Assembly: GCA_934454005.1 (NCBI GenBank)
Contig: CAKSGI010000007.1
Span: 1-25,579, forward strand
Direction: 5' to 3'
DNA length: 25,579 nt
Source: an uncultured Eubacteriales bacterium
GTDB lineage: Bacteria > Bacillota_A > Clostridia > Oscillospirales > Acutalibacteraceae
Shown in pieces: positions 1-8,447 of this stretch. The stretch's first letter is position 1. Every line of letters starts with the position of its first letter. The notes beneath the pieces are model-generated. The model was not told where the DNA came from. It made no database searches and was given only the letters and a program-made list of their open reading frames with translations. The position numbers were made by a program, and so were the translations under genes.

Positions 1-407
1 ATTATGCTGTTTCTTTAGAAGGATCTTTAAAACTTAAAGAAATATCATATATTCCGTCCGAAGCTTATGCTGCTGGTGAATTAAAACATGGTACTATTTC
101 TTTGATAGAAGATGATACTTTAGTGGTAGCTGTTGCTACTCATCCAGGATTATTTGATAAACTGGTAAGCAATATTAAGGAGGTTAAAGCTAGAGGTGCT
201 TGTGTTTTAGCGATAACAACTGAAGATCACAAAGATGCAATATCTCAGGTTGCGGATAATTCTATATTTATTCCAAAAACATGTAATATGATGCTTCCAT
301 CTTTATCTGTTATACCTTTACAATTATTTTCGTATTACGTAGCTCTTAATAGAAAATGTGATATCGATAAACCAAGAAATTTAGCAAAATCTGTGACGGT
401 TGAATAA
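1..407 (+). CDS. glmS: Glutamine-fructose-6-phosphate aminotransferase, C-terminal part (5' truncated by window)
   Basis: The reading frame is open from position 3 and gives the last 134 residues of GlmS, which makes glucosamine-6-phosphate from fructose-6-phosphate and glutamine for cell-wall amino sugars. Visible hallmarks are the isomerase (SIS) segment EGSLKLKEISYIPSEAY followed by AAGELKHGTISLIE, and the almost invariant family C-terminus PRNLAKSVTVE ending at a TAA. The glutaminase domain and the start lie upstream of the window. A strong hairpin terminator follows 10 nt after the stop. Any glmS ribozyme would be outside the window. Confidence 0.97.
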   Translation, partial: YAVSLEGSLKLKEISYIPSEAYAAGELKHGTISLIEDDTLVVAVATHPGLFDKLVSNIKEVKARGACVLAITTEDHKDAISQVADNSIFIPKTCNMMLPSLSVIPLQLFSYYVALNRKCDIDKPRNLAKSVTVE

Positions 408-417
408 TTAAATAAAT

Positions 418-466
418 CCCCTTTTATTTAGGTAAAAAAGTAATACTTAGATAAAAGGGGAAATTT
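418..466. terminator. Bidirectional intrinsic terminator between glmS and feoB
   Basis: A 10-bp perfect stem CCCCTTTTAT / ATAAAAGGGG (418-427 and 451-460), extendable by four more pairs including G-U wobbles, is followed by AAATTTTT on the plus strand. It lies between the convergent stops of glmS (407) and feoB (480), so it can serve both genes. Confidence 0.85.
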
Positions 467-479
467 TTGCTCTTAAATT

Positions 480-2627
480 TTAAAAAAATAGTCTTAATGT
501 ATTTGCAACAATAAAGCAGATTATTATTCCGCATATAGTTGGGATACAAAAGGCGGCAATAGTCCATTTTAGACTTTTTGTTTCTTTTTTTATTGTTAAA
601 ATAGTTGTTGCACATGGAAAATGTATTAGAGAAAATAACATTGTGCATATTGCTGTTATATAGGTCCAACCATTGTCTACAAGTAGAATTTTTAAACTTT
701 CTAAAGAATCAAATTCAATCATACTTCCAGTGCATAAATAACTCATTATAATTATTGGAATTACTATTTCATTAGCAGGGAATCCTAATATGAAGGCTAA
801 TAATATTACGCCGTCTAGCCCAATTAATTTTGCAAACGGGTCTAAAAAATTGGAGCAATACCCTAGTATGTTTGTAGGACCGATAAATATATTAGACATT
901 AACCATATTAATAATCCTGCAGGAGCAGCAACAACAACTGCTCTACCTAATACAAATAAAGTTCTATCGAATATAGACCTTATTATTACTTGACCTATTT
1001 GTGGTTTTCTGTATGGTGGTAGTTCTAATGCAAAAGATGATGGGATCCCTTTTAGTAAGGTTTTAGATAAAAATTTTGATACTAGCAGGGTAAGAACTAT
1101 ACCTAAAATTATGATCGATGTTAGCATTAAGGCAGATAAAAAAGACTGAAACGGAGATAAAACTAAACCTGTAAAAAACATAGTTATAATTGCTATTAGT
1201 GTTGGAAACCGGCCATTACATGGTACAAAGTTATTTGTTAAAATAGCTATAAGTCTTTCTCTAGGGGAGTCTATTATTCTGCATCCGATAACACCACAAG
1301 CGTTGCACCCAAATCCCATACACATGGTAAGAGATTGTTTACCATGAGCACATGCTTTTTTAAAGTATTTATCCATGTTGAATGCCACTCTTGGCAGGTA
1401 TCCGGAGTCTTCTAAGAGTGTAAATAATGGAAAGAAGATAGCCATAGGAGGGAGCATCACAGAAACTACCCATGCAAGTGTTCTATACATACCTGATACA
1501 AGTATAGAATTTAACCATTCAGGAGCTTTTATATATTCAAAAAATATATGAAGTTTTTCTTCGATCCAGAATAAAAATGTAGACAAAATTTCTGATGGAT
1601 AATTTGCACCAACAATTGTAATCCATAATATTACACCAAGCATTGCAATCATTATTGGTATACCTGTAATTTTAGATGTTAGAACCTTATCTATTTTTCT
1701 ATCTCTATCATTATAGTTTTTATTTTCTAGATGAATACAACTTTTATATATAAGTTCACTTTTTTTAACTATTTGTGATACAATACGATCTCTTATTAAT
1801 TCATGGTCGACATTATTTTGCTTTAATATTTCGTTTACTTCGTTTAATTTTGATTCTATTTCAGGATAGGATAAAATGTTGAATCCAAGATATGAATTAA
1901 GGGAGGTTGATAAAGTTTCATCTATATCTAGAAGTTTTGTGCTAACCCATCTTGAATTTAATTTTTCACCTATAATATCTTTTACTGTAGGTTCTAATAT
2001 TGATATGCATTTTTCTATAATTTCGTCGTATTCTGTTTTTACATAAAACGTCTTTTTTAATTTGTGTGATACATTAAGTATTTCTTCAGAAAGATTATCC
2101 AATCCAATTTTAGATCTGGCACTGGTACCAACAACTGGTACACCTAGTTGCAATGATAATTCGTTTAGGTCTATTGAGATTTTTTTCTTTTTTGCTTCGT
2201 CTAAAAGATTAACACATACAACTACATTTTGAGTTATTTCCAGTATTTGTAGAACTAAATTTAGGTTTCTTTCAATACAAGTCGCATCCATGACAACGAC
2301 TACAGAATCTGGTTTACCAAAGCAAATAAAATCTCTTGCAACCTCTTCTTCAACAGAGTTTGCCATTATGGAGTATGTACCAGGAATATCGACAAGTATA
2401 AAGTTTTTATCTTTGTAAGAAAATTGTCCTTGTGCATTTGTGACAGTTTTTCCTGGCCAATTTCCTGTGTGCTGATGAGCTCCAGTTAAAGCATTAAATA
2501 CTGTACTTTTACCTACATTTGGATTTCCTGCAATAGCGATAATTTTATCATCGTCAGATGTTTTTTCAATATCTATATTATATGATGTTACTGTAGTTAT
2601 ACCAGTAGATTTATTTGTAAGTCCCAA
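480..2627 (-). CDS. feoB: Ferrous iron transporter FeoB
   Basis: FeoB is the inner-membrane Fe(II) importer with an N-terminal G domain. Numbering from an upstream TTG at 2636 (718 aa), G1 is GNPNVGKS at 37-44, the G2 threonine is about residue 65 (NWPGKTV), G3 is DIPG at 83-86, G4 is NLLD at 143-146 and G5 is GTSARS near 170. A helical GDI-like spacer follows, then two Gate segments with many membrane helices and the conserved patches CMGFGCNACGV and NNFVPCNGRFP. The first ~30 residues before G1 are unusually long and not conserved. The TTG at 2636 directly abuts GGGGG, whereas the in-frame TTG at 2627 sits 9 nt after it, so I prefer 2627 (715 aa). It is downstream of feoA with a 137-146 nt gap containing a large inverted repeat. 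Confidence 0.96.
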   Translation of the reverse strand: MGLTNKSTGITTVTSYNIDIEKTSDDDKIIAIAGNPNVGKSTVFNALTGAHQHTGNWPGKTVTNAQGQFSYKDKNFILVDIPGTYSIMANSVEEEVARDFICFGKPDSVVVVMDATCIERNLNLVLQILEITQNVVVCVNLLDEAKKKKISIDLNELSLQLGVPVVGTSARSKIGLDNLSEEILNVSHKLKKTFYVKTEYDEIIEKCISILEPTVKDIIGEKLNSRWVSTKLLDIDETLSTSLNSYLGFNILSYPEIESKLNEVNEILKQNNVDHELIRDRIVSQIVKKSELIYKSCIHLENKNYNDRDRKIDKVLTSKITGIPIMIAMLGVILWITIVGANYPSEILSTFLFWIEEKLHIFFEYIKAPEWLNSILVSGMYRTLAWVVSVMLPPMAIFFPLFTLLEDSGYLPRVAFNMDKYFKKACAHGKQSLTMCMGFGCNACGVIGCRIIDSPRERLIAILTNNFVPCNGRFPTLIAIITMFFTGLVLSPFQSFLSALMLTSIIILGIVLTLLVSKFLSKTLLKGIPSSFALELPPYRKPQIGQVIIRSIFDRTLFVLGRAVVVAAPAGLLIWLMSNIFIGPTNILGYCSNFLDPFAKLIGLDGVILLAFILGFPANEIVIPIIIMSYLCTGSMIEFDSLESLKILLVDNGWTYITAICTMLFSLIHFPCATTILTIKKETKSLKWTIAAFCIPTICGIIICFIVANTLRLFF

Positions 2628-2688
2628 TCCGACCAACCCCCATTCTATAGAATTTATTATATTAATAATATATTAATTAAGTTTATAA

Positions 2689-2739
2689 AATATAATCGGA
2701 TATTTAATAGATTATTCATATTAAATATCCGATTATATT
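2689..2739. repeat. 20-bp inverted repeat in the feoA-feoB gap
   Basis: A perfect inverted repeat with arms TATAATCGGATATTTAAT (2691-2708) and its complement (2720-2737), extended by two A-T pairs at the base, encloses an 11-nt loop. In the feoAB transcript it would form a very stable AT-rich hairpin between the two genes. The minus-strand tail after it (TTTTATAAAC) is only a weak T-tract. It may be an attenuator or partial terminator, a processing or stabilising stem, or a protein operator; the sequence does not decide. Confidence 0.8.
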
Positions 2740-2773
2740 AAAATAATATTCTAAGAATGATTAATATATAAAA

Positions 2774-3013
2774 TTACTGAAATTTTATCGAAATTTTAGC
2801 TGCATCTTCTGTTCTTAGAGCAATTACAGCTCCTCGTATTGAATAAGCAGTAGGGTCTCCAGATGGACTTTTTTGAACAGCTTCAACAGGTGTTCCACAA
2901 ATTAACCCAAGGTCTAGCATACGTCGCCTTTCATGCCCTTTTGATAAAAGTTTATCTACTCTAGCTTTTTTACCTACAGGTAAGCAGCTAAGCAAAGAAA
3001 GATTTTGATCCAT
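2774..3013 (-). CDS. feoA: FeoA small SH3-like iron-transport protein
   Basis: This 79-residue cytosolic protein has the FeoA fold: an N-terminal basic helix, the signature RRRMLDLGLICGTPVEAVQKSP at about 29-50 and the C-terminal beta segment SIRGAVIALRTEDAAKI. FeoA assists FeoB-mediated Fe(II) uptake. The ATG is preceded by GGATGGAG about 8 nt upstream. It is the first gene of a feoA-feoB transcription unit; a TATAAT with TTTTCA upstream at 3076-3104 may be its promoter. No obvious Fur or DtxR box was recognised. Confidence 0.95.
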   Translation of the reverse strand: MDQNLSLLSCLPVGKKARVDKLLSKGHERRRMLDLGLICGTPVEAVQKSPSGDPTAYSIRGAVIALRTEDAAKISIKFQ

Positions 3014-3075
3014 ATATAAAACTCCATCCTGATTATAAATTTGTAAAAAATTTTCTTTTAAGGATTCTTTGTCCT

Positions 3076-3104
3076 ATTATAGACTCTAAGATATTATATG
3101 AAAA
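3076..3104 (-). promoter_or_regulatory. Putative sigma-A promoter of feoAB
   Basis: On the minus strand TTTTCA (3104-3099) and TATAAT (3081-3076) are separated by 17 bp, about 60 nt upstream of the feoA start. The -10 is perfect and the -35 is 4 of 6. Confidence 0.45.
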
Positions 3105-3121
3105 ATTAAAAATTATGGTTA

Positions 3122-4078
3122 CTATTTTTTATTTAGATATTTTAAAAACCAGACACTAGGGACGGTAAATACTTTTCCATTTAAATATTCAAGTATTCCA
3201 GCAGGGGTTTTAAAATTAAATATTAATTTGTATGAACAAAGGGCTTGATGTTTGAATCCGGTACCTTTATTAAGATTATTTGTACCATATTTTCCATCTC
3301 CAAGTAAAGGATGTCCTATAAATGAAAAGTGTGCTCTTATTTGATGTGTTCTACCAGTTAGTAACTCAACTTCAACTAGACTTAAATTATCATATTCTTT
3401 TAATACTTCGTATTTTGTTTTTATAAGTTTTGAATTTTTAATCTTATTTTTAGATATATAAACTCTGTTTTGAGATTCGTTTTTTTGAAGATAACCAGTT
3501 AATGTATCAGATTTATTTTCTAGGTTTCCGTGAATTATGCATAAATATAGTTTTTTTAATTCTCGGTCTTTCATTTTTTGATTTAAAATTCTGAGTGATT
3601 CAGCATTTTTTGCAGCTATTACAATTCCACTTGTATTTCTATCTATTCTATTTACAAGAGCGGGAGTGAAAGAGTTTTCATTTTTAGGATTGTATTCATT
3701 TTTATCATATAAATAATGAATAATTCTTGATATTAGGGAATCGAAATGATAATTTTCATCAGGATGTACTATTAGTCCTGGTTTTTTATTTATTAATAAT
3801 ATGTTGTTGTCTTCATATATAATATCTAATTTGTTTGGGGCTTTTAAAAAGTCATATTGATTTTTACATTTTTCAAAAAATTCATCATTTATATATAAAT
3901 CCAACTTGTCTCCTTCTTTTAATCTTGAAGATATTTCACATTTTTTTCCGTTTAATTTAATCCTTTTTTTTCTAATATATTTATACATCAAAGAGGTTGG
4001 TAAATTTTTAAATGACTTAGTTAGATATTTATCTATTCTTTGATTTGCATCATTTTTTTGAATAATAATAGTTTTCAT
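3122..4078 (-). CDS. RluA/RluD-family rRNA pseudouridine synthase
   Basis: This 318-residue enzyme converts uridine to pseudouridine in structured RNA, probably 23S rRNA. It has an N-terminal S4 RNA-binding domain (about 12-70) followed by the catalytic domain. The catalytic motif reads NRIDRNTSG with the nucleophile Asp146 (family consensus HRLDxxTSG). KPGLIVHP at about 99-106, KKLYLCIIHG and GRTHQIRAHFSFIGHPLLGD complete the family signature. The ATG is preceded by GAGG with an 8-nt spacing. It is divergent from radC. RluC- versus RluD-type target specificity cannot be read from the sequence, so no symbol is given. The stretch around 60-80 is lysine/asparagine-rich, as in many AT-rich genomes. 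Confidence 0.92.
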   Translation of the reverse strand: MKTIIIQKNDANQRIDKYLTKSFKNLPTSLMYKYIRKKRIKLNGKKCEISSRLKEGDKLDLYINDEFFEKCKNQYDFLKAPNKLDIIYEDNNILLINKKPGLIVHPDENYHFDSLISRIIHYLYDKNEYNPKNENSFTPALVNRIDRNTSGIVIAAKNAESLRILNQKMKDRELKKLYLCIIHGNLENKSDTLTGYLQKNESQNRVYISKNKIKNSKLIKTKYEVLKEYDNLSLVEVELLTGRTHQIRAHFSFIGHPLLGDGKYGTNNLNKGTGFKHQALCSYKLIFNFKTPAGILEYLNGKVFTVPSVWFLKYLNKK

Positions 4079-4103
4079 AAATTTTGCCTCATAAAATAAT
4101 TTT

Positions 4104-4123
4104 TGATATATTAAATTATATCA
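4104..4123. repeat. Short palindrome in the divergent pseudouridine synthase/radC promoter region
   Basis: TGATATA (4104-4110) and TATATCA (4117-4123) form a 7-bp inverted repeat with a 6-nt centre. It overlaps the likely -10 region of the minus-strand gene. AT-rich chance palindromes are common here, so an operator role is only possible. Confidence 0.3.
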
Positions 4124-4144
4124 TAAAATTATAAGGATTGACAC
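4115..4144 (-). promoter_or_regulatory. Putative promoter of the pseudouridine synthase gene
   Basis: GTGTCA (4144-4139) and TATAAT (4120-4115) are separated by 18 bp on the minus strand, 37 nt before the start codon. The -35 overlaps a plus-strand TTGACA, so the divergent promoters share bases. Confidence 0.4.
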
Positions 4145-4168
4145 TTTTCAAATATATTTATTTACTAT
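4138..4168 (+). promoter_or_regulatory. Putative promoter of radC
   Basis: A perfect TTGACA (4138-4143) is followed after 19 bp by TACTAT (4163-4168). A perfect TATAAT (4168-4173) is also present but 24 bp away, which is too far for that -35. The transcript would reach the radC start after about 40 nt. Confidence 0.4.
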
Positions 4169-4212
4169 ATAATTTAATATATATGTAATGGAATTATAAG
4201 GAGATAATTAAA

Positions 4213-4899
4213 ATGCATGAAGGACATAGAAATAGGCTAAAAAGCAAATTTCTAAAAAACGGTTTAGATAGTTTTGAGCCACATGAATTATTAGAGCTTC
4301 TTTTGTTTTATTCAGTGCCAAGAAAAGATACAAACGAACTTGGGCATGAATTGTTGAATTCGTTTGGCTCGCTTTCAGCTGTATTTGATGCGCCTATAGA
4401 ATCACTTATGACGGTTAAAGGAGTAGGTGAAGCATCTGCAACATTAATAAAACTTATACCTGAGATTTGTAGAAAATATATGGAGGATAAATATGATCAT
4501 CGTAATAAAGTAATTCATTCTAAAAATGCAGGTGAGGTTTTTATGAGCAAGTTTGTTGGAAGGGTAAATGAAGCGGTAGCGTTAATGCTTTTGGATAGTA
4601 AATGTAAATTGTTATTTTGTGGGATAGTGAATGAAGGATCTGTTAACGCTTGCGATATTTATGTAAGAAAATTAGTCGAACTATCAATAAAATATAATGC
4701 AAGTATGGCAATAATAGCGCATAATCATCCTAGCGGGATAGCCCTTCCTTCAAGAAATGATATACAGACTACAATTTTGGTTAGAGATGCATTAAGATTA
4801 GTAGGCATTAGGCTTATTGATCATATTATAGTTGCGGATGATGATTATGTGTCAATGTCTCAGAGTAAGTTAAATGATAAGGTATTTGAGGTAAACTAA
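4213..4899 (+). CDS. radC: RadC/JAMM-family protein (UPF0758)
   Basis: This 228-residue protein has the RadC layout: a helix-hairpin-helix N-terminus (VKGVGEASATLIKLIP at about 68-83) and a C-terminal JAMM/MPN+ metal-binding domain with HNHPSG at 170-175 and Asp183 (HxHPSGxxxPSxxD). Despite the name, a DNA-repair role is not established for the family; the fold suggests a metal-dependent hydrolase. GGAGA lies upstream of the ATG with proper spacing. It is a single-gene unit closed by the hairpin at 4978-5009. Confidence 0.95.
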   Translation: MHEGHRNRLKSKFLKNGLDSFEPHELLELLLFYSVPRKDTNELGHELLNSFGSLSAVFDAPIESLMTVKGVGEASATLIKLIPEICRKYMEDKYDHRNKVIHSKNAGEVFMSKFVGRVNEAVALMLLDSKCKLLFCGIVNEGSVNACDIYVRKLVELSIKYNASMAIIAHNHPSGIALPSRNDIQTTILVRDALRLVGIRLIDHIIVADDDYVSMSQSKLNDKVFEVN

Positions 4900-4977
4900 A
4901 TAATTAAAAAATTTCAAAATAAAAAATTTAATTTATGAGTTAAAAAATAGTATACTAGTTGTTTCATATATATAAAG

Positions 4978-5009
4978 CTCTATTTCAAGAAAGTTGAAAT
5001 AGGGTTTTT
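4978..5009 (+). terminator. Intrinsic terminator after radC
   Basis: An 11-bp stem (CTCTATTTCAA / TTGAAATAGGG, one G-U pair) with a GAAAG loop is followed by TTTTT. It lies in the convergent gap between radC and spoVB. The minus-strand tail is poor in T, so it mainly serves radC. Confidence 0.8.
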
Positions 5010-5072
5010 CTGTAGTATGGAGTCCACGGAGTAAATGTTATGGATATTTTATATCAAATAAATAATATTTTA

Positions 5073-6614
5073 TTAGTTGGTCCTAATTAAATACCCTTTT
5101 ACCCAATTTATTTGTTCTTTATTTATTGATCCCATTATAAATAAAATACATAAGTACAAAGTTATTGATATCGTAATTTCAAATATTAGTTTGGTTATAA
5201 TAGAAGGAAATTCTATTATTTGCATAGACATAAATTGATCAATTGCCAAACATACTATAATTACTGAAATTATAGGTTTTATAATCCAATCTATTAAGTT
5301 TATATTAATGCTAGTTACTTTTAATAACCTGAATAAACTTAGTGATGAGTTTAATATCGCACTAAAAAACATTACAATTATTAAACCTCTTATTCCGTAC
5401 CTAGGTAATAGTATAATAATTAATATTACTCTTAAAAAAGAATCGATTATATTATAAGATAAATAATGTATTTGTTCATTTAAACCTTTAAGCATTCCAT
5501 CAACTACATTGTCCATATAAATGAGTGGAATTATGGGGGATAATAAACTTATGTATAGTCCAGCTTCATTATTTCTGTATATAGATATACCAAAATCATT
5601 CGAAAAAAACAAGAGGATTCCTGATACCATGATAGAATATATAAAAGTTATATGCAATACTCTTTTTGTTATATAGCTAATATTTTTTGTATGATGCACA
5701 GCGTTTGCCTCTGATATTTCCGGAATTAATAAAAGCGCGAATGAAAACAAAAGGACAGAAGGAAACCCGATTATAGGCATAACCATTCCATTAATTAATC
5801 CATAACCGGATAGTGATTTTGTCTCTGACATTCCACATTTCTGTAAACCGGTTGGGATCAAGATGTTTTCTATAGTATTAAGTCCAGACCTTAAACTAGA
5901 GCTCAAGGTTACCGGGATAGATATTAAAGCAATATTTTTATAAATTTTGTTTTTATTAAATGTACTTTTAATATTGTATTTTTTGATATCGTTTTTATAT
6001 AAAAAGTATGAATAAAAACAAGATGCAAATTCTGCAATAGTAGTGCCTATTACTATTGCGCAACATGCATATTCTAATCCTTTTGGAAGCATGGAACCTA
6101 TGAGTGAAACAAATATTATCATTTCTATTATTTGTTCTAGTAGCTGTTCACTTGCTGTTTTAATAACTTGTCTAACTGCAAAAAAGTATCCTCTAAAACA
6201 GGCTGATATTGCCATAAAGGGCAAACTAGGAGCTAAAATTTTTAAAGGAAGTATTGCTCTTTCATCATGCAGAATTGATATACTTAGAAAAGTAGAAAAC
6301 TTAAATAATATAAATCCGATAATAGAACTTAGAATTATTCCTATATATAAACATCTTATTAAAGAAAATTTAACTGCTTTAAATTCTTTTTTAGCTATTG
6401 AGTCTGTTACTAAACGGGTTACTGCTAATGATATACCAGATGTGGAAAATGTTGCAGAAAAGAAATAAATAGTAGTTATAAGCTGGTAAAGACCTATTCC
6501 TTCTGATCCAATTTTATTTGACATATAAACTCTAAAAATTATACCTATAATTCTAGCTATAAGTGTAGCAGTTGTAAGAAAAAAAACATTTAGGATAAAA
6601 CTTCTTTTTTTCAT
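5073..6614 (-). CDS. spoVB: Stage V sporulation protein B-like polysaccharide/lipid flippase
   Basis: This is a multi-pass membrane protein of the MOP (MATE/MurJ-like) superfamily. The N-terminus is close to SpoVB: helix 1 then ARIIGIIFRVYMSNKIGSEG, followed by GLYQL and GISLAVTRLV. It has about 14 hydrophobic segments over 513 residues, the usual SpoVB length. SpoVB is needed for spore cortex formation and is thought to move lipid-linked precursors across the membrane. The first ATG in frame (6632) has no ribosome-binding site, whereas the ATG at 6614 follows GAGG by 5 nt and gives MKKRSFILN, so I chose 6614. It is monocistronic and divergent from the acetyltransferase gene. I did not find a convincing sigma-E promoter upstream. 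Other MOP flippases (MurJ, teichoic-acid or O-antigen flippases) are the alternatives. Confidence 0.87.
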   Translation of the reverse strand: MKKRSFILNVFFLTTATLIARIIGIIFRVYMSNKIGSEGIGLYQLITTIYFFSATFSTSGISLAVTRLVTDSIAKKEFKAVKFSLIRCLYIGIILSSIIGFILFKFSTFLSISILHDERAILPLKILAPSLPFMAISACFRGYFFAVRQVIKTASEQLLEQIIEMIIFVSLIGSMLPKGLEYACCAIVIGTTIAEFASCFYSYFLYKNDIKKYNIKSTFNKNKIYKNIALISIPVTLSSSLRSGLNTIENILIPTGLQKCGMSETKSLSGYGLINGMVMPIIGFPSVLLFSFALLLIPEISEANAVHHTKNISYITKRVLHITFIYSIMVSGILLFFSNDFGISIYRNNEAGLYISLLSPIIPLIYMDNVVDGMLKGLNEQIHYLSYNIIDSFLRVILIIILLPRYGIRGLIIVMFFSAILNSSLSLFRLLKVTSININLIDWIIKPIISVIIVCLAIDQFMSMQIIEFPSIITKLIFEITISITLYLCILFIMGSINKEQINWVKGYLIRTN

Positions 6615-6682
6615 TTTTACCTCGTTTAACATATATAGTATTACAAATAAAATATATGAATTTTAAGAATAAATTATTCTGT

Positions 6683-6711
6683 TTGATAAACCAAATCTAG
6701 CTTGATAAAAT
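6683..6711 (+). promoter_or_regulatory. Putative sigma-A promoter of the GNAT gene
   Basis: TTGATA and TAAAAT are separated by exactly 17 bp, 40 nt upstream of the start codon. Confidence 0.5.
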
Positions 6712-6751
6712 ATAATGTATAGAACTATTCTTATTTTAGGAGGGTTATTTT

Positions 6752-7282
6752 ATGAAAAAGGAAGATTTTGATCAGGTCTATAAAATTTTGGATGAATCCT
6801 TTCCAGAGGAAGAAAAAAGAAATTATGAAGAACAATTCTCTCTTTTGAATGATAAACGTTGCAAAGTTTTTGTTGAAAGAGATAAAAACGGTAAAATTAT
6901 AGTGTTTTTTTCAGTGTGGGTTTTCGATAATTTTTGTTTTGGCGAGCATTTGGCAACTGATAAAAATTATAGAAATTTAGGACTTGGTAAAAAGCTATTA
7001 GAATCTTGTTTGAAATATTTTGATAAACCATTTATTTTAGAAGTTGAACCACCTAGAGATGAGATGTCAATTAGGAGAATAAATTTTTATAAAAGGTTAG
7101 GGTTTTATTTAAATAATTTCGAATATAAGCAACCGGCTTTACAAAAACATACACATCCGTGTGACCTTTATGTAATGAGTTATCCTTCATTACTTTCAAA
7201 AAGCGAATTTTTATATTTTAGAAACGAAATTTTTAAGAATATTTATAAGGTTTTACCTTCATCAGTAGGTTTGAAAGATTAA
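6752..7282 (+). CDS. GNAT-family N-acetyltransferase
   Basis: This 176-residue protein has the GNAT acetyl-CoA-binding motif A: HLATDKNYRNLGLGKKLL at about 66-83 (RNLGLG is the R/QxxGxG/A loop). A beta strand (FILEVEPP) and NFYKRLGFY near 120 match motif B. An N-terminal PEEEKRNYEEQF segment is common in clostridial GNATs that acetylate small molecules. The substrate cannot be predicted. AGGAGGG lies 8 nt before the ATG. It converges on spmB with only 26 nt between stops and no clear terminator, so transcripts may overlap. Confidence 0.87.
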   Translation: MKKEDFDQVYKILDESFPEEEKRNYEEQFSLLNDKRCKVFVERDKNGKIIVFFSVWVFDNFCFGEHLATDKNYRNLGLGKKLLESCLKYFDKPFILEVEPPRDEMSIRRINFYKRLGFYLNNFEYKQPALQKHTHPCDLYVMSYPSLLSKSEFLYFRNEIFKNIYKVLPSSVGLKD

Positions 7283-7308
7283 TTTTTTATTTTTGATCCG
7301 ATATTTAT

Positions 7309-7833
7309 TTAACTTCTAAATATTAAGGCTACTGATAAAACAGCAAATATAACTGATGTTAAGTCAGCAATTAGAGCGGCGGGTATTGCGTGACGAGTAT
7401 TTTTAATTCCAACGGCACCAAAATATACAGCGATTGTATAAAACGTAGTTTCTGTTGAACCCATCATAACAGAACCAACTCTGCCTATAAATGTATCAAC
7501 CCCGTTATTTGACATTATATTATCTAATATAGCTATAGATCCACTTCCAGATATAGGTCTAAGAATAGCTAAAGGCAAAAGTTCTGATGGAAAATTTATT
7601 AAATCAGTAAATGGTTTAACAAAAGATATAAAGAGATCTAGTGCACCAGATGCCTTTAACATAGTGACAGCAGTGATAAGACCTACAAGTGATGGGGTTA
7701 TGCTTACGGTTGCATTTAATCCATCTTTTGCCCCAGATAAAAATGTATCAAATATAGGAACTCTTTTTATAATACCAAATAATATAATTATAGCTGTTAC
7801 TATAGGCATAACGTATATTCCTATTTTATCCAA
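7309..7833 (-). CDS. spmB: Spore maturation protein B
   Basis: This 174-residue membrane protein of the nucleoside-recognition (Gate) family has motifs typical of SpmB: PSLVGLITAVTMLKASGAL, LRPISGSGSIAIL and MMGSTETTFYTIAVYFGAVG, with four to five hydrophobic helices. SpmB and SpmA together are needed for normal dehydration of the spore core. The start is a TTG at 7833 preceded by GAGGT 7 nt upstream, and it overlaps the 3' end of spmA by 8 nt, implying translational coupling. It is the second gene of the spmAB operon. Confidence 0.94.
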   Translation of the reverse strand: MDKIGIYVMPIVTAIIILFGIIKRVPIFDTFLSGAKDGLNATVSITPSLVGLITAVTMLKASGALDLFISFVKPFTDLINFPSELLPLAILRPISGSGSIAILDNIMSNNGVDTFIGRVGSVMMGSTETTFYTIAVYFGAVGIKNTRHAIPAALIADLTSVIFAVLSVALIFRS

Positions 7834-8410
7834 CTTTTTTACCTCTTTTTTCTAATATTTTTGCAGAGATTACTCCTATAATTAAAGCTATTATGGATGT
7901 TGTCCAGATAGCTGGTAAAACATCAAGTGGAGATGTTGAAGAATGTTTTTGTCTAAGAATAGTTAACAATGTTGGTATTATCTGAAGAGAGGCTGTATTT
8001 AAAACAACAAACATAATCATACTATTATTTGCAGTATCTTTTATTTTGTTGCCTTTTTGCATTTCTTTCATTGCTTCTATACCAAATGGAGTTGCTGCAT
8101 TTCCTAAACCTAATATATTTGCGGTTATATTCATGCATATTGCTTTCATAGGTTTAGAATTTTTATCATAATTGGGAAAAAGTTTTTTCAAAACGGGAAA
8201 TAAAAATCTAGCGAGAATATGTGTAAGTCCACCTTTATCGGCTATTTTCATTAAACCTGTCCAAAGGCACATCATACCAAACATCGAAAAAACTAAAGTT
8301 ATGGCATCTTGTGCGCCGTTCATTATTGCATCGGAAACGTCGGAAATTCTACCGGTTATAAATGCACATATTATGCTTATAAGAATTAATCCCGACCAAA
8401 TATAATTCAT
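7826..8410 (-). CDS. spmA: Spore maturation protein A
   Basis: SpmA is a multi-pass membrane protein of the same Gate family. Family motifs are MNYIWSGLILISI at the N-terminus, FSMFGMMCLWTGLMKIADKGG, MTLG-like NILGLGNAATPFGIEAMK and FVVLNTASLQIIPTLLTILR. The ATG at 8410 gives the usual family N-terminus and 194 residues; a longer frame from TTG 8458 lacks a ribosome-binding site. A GGTGGTG lies 11 nt upstream of the chosen ATG. A sigma-E-like promoter sits just upstream, in line with mother-cell expression known for this operon in Bacillus. Confidence 0.94.
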   Translation of the reverse strand: MNYIWSGLILISIICAFITGRISDVSDAIMNGAQDAITLVFSMFGMMCLWTGLMKIADKGGLTHILARFLFPVLKKLFPNYDKNSKPMKAICMNITANILGLGNAATPFGIEAMKEMQKGNKIKDTANNSMIMFVVLNTASLQIIPTLLTILRQKHSSTSPLDVLPAIWTTSIIALIIGVISAKILEKRGKKVG

Positions 8411-8447
8411 CAAAATTTGTACACCACCAATACTAAATATATAACAA

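Noticed and set aside
424..669. 81-codon minus-strand frame overlapping the feoB 3' end
   Set aside because: It is an alternative frame within a strongly supported FeoB gene and has no recognisable protein features.
3061..3075. AGGA-TTCTTTG-TCCT dyad upstream of feoA as an iron-regulator box
   Set aside because: Only 4-bp arms and no match to a Fur or DtxR/MntR consensus I know.
5040..5090. 16-codon plus-strand frame with GGAG 8 nt upstream, between radC and spoVB
   Set aside because: It follows the radC terminator, runs into the spoVB 3' end and has no downstream plus-strand gene to lead; most likely chance.
6043..6468. 141-codon plus-strand frame opposite spoVB
   Set aside because: It is the antisense shadow of hydrophobic spoVB codons; no ribosome-binding site or independent support.
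7664..8405. Plus-strand frames opposite spmB and spmA
   Set aside because: Shadows of two clear membrane-protein genes.
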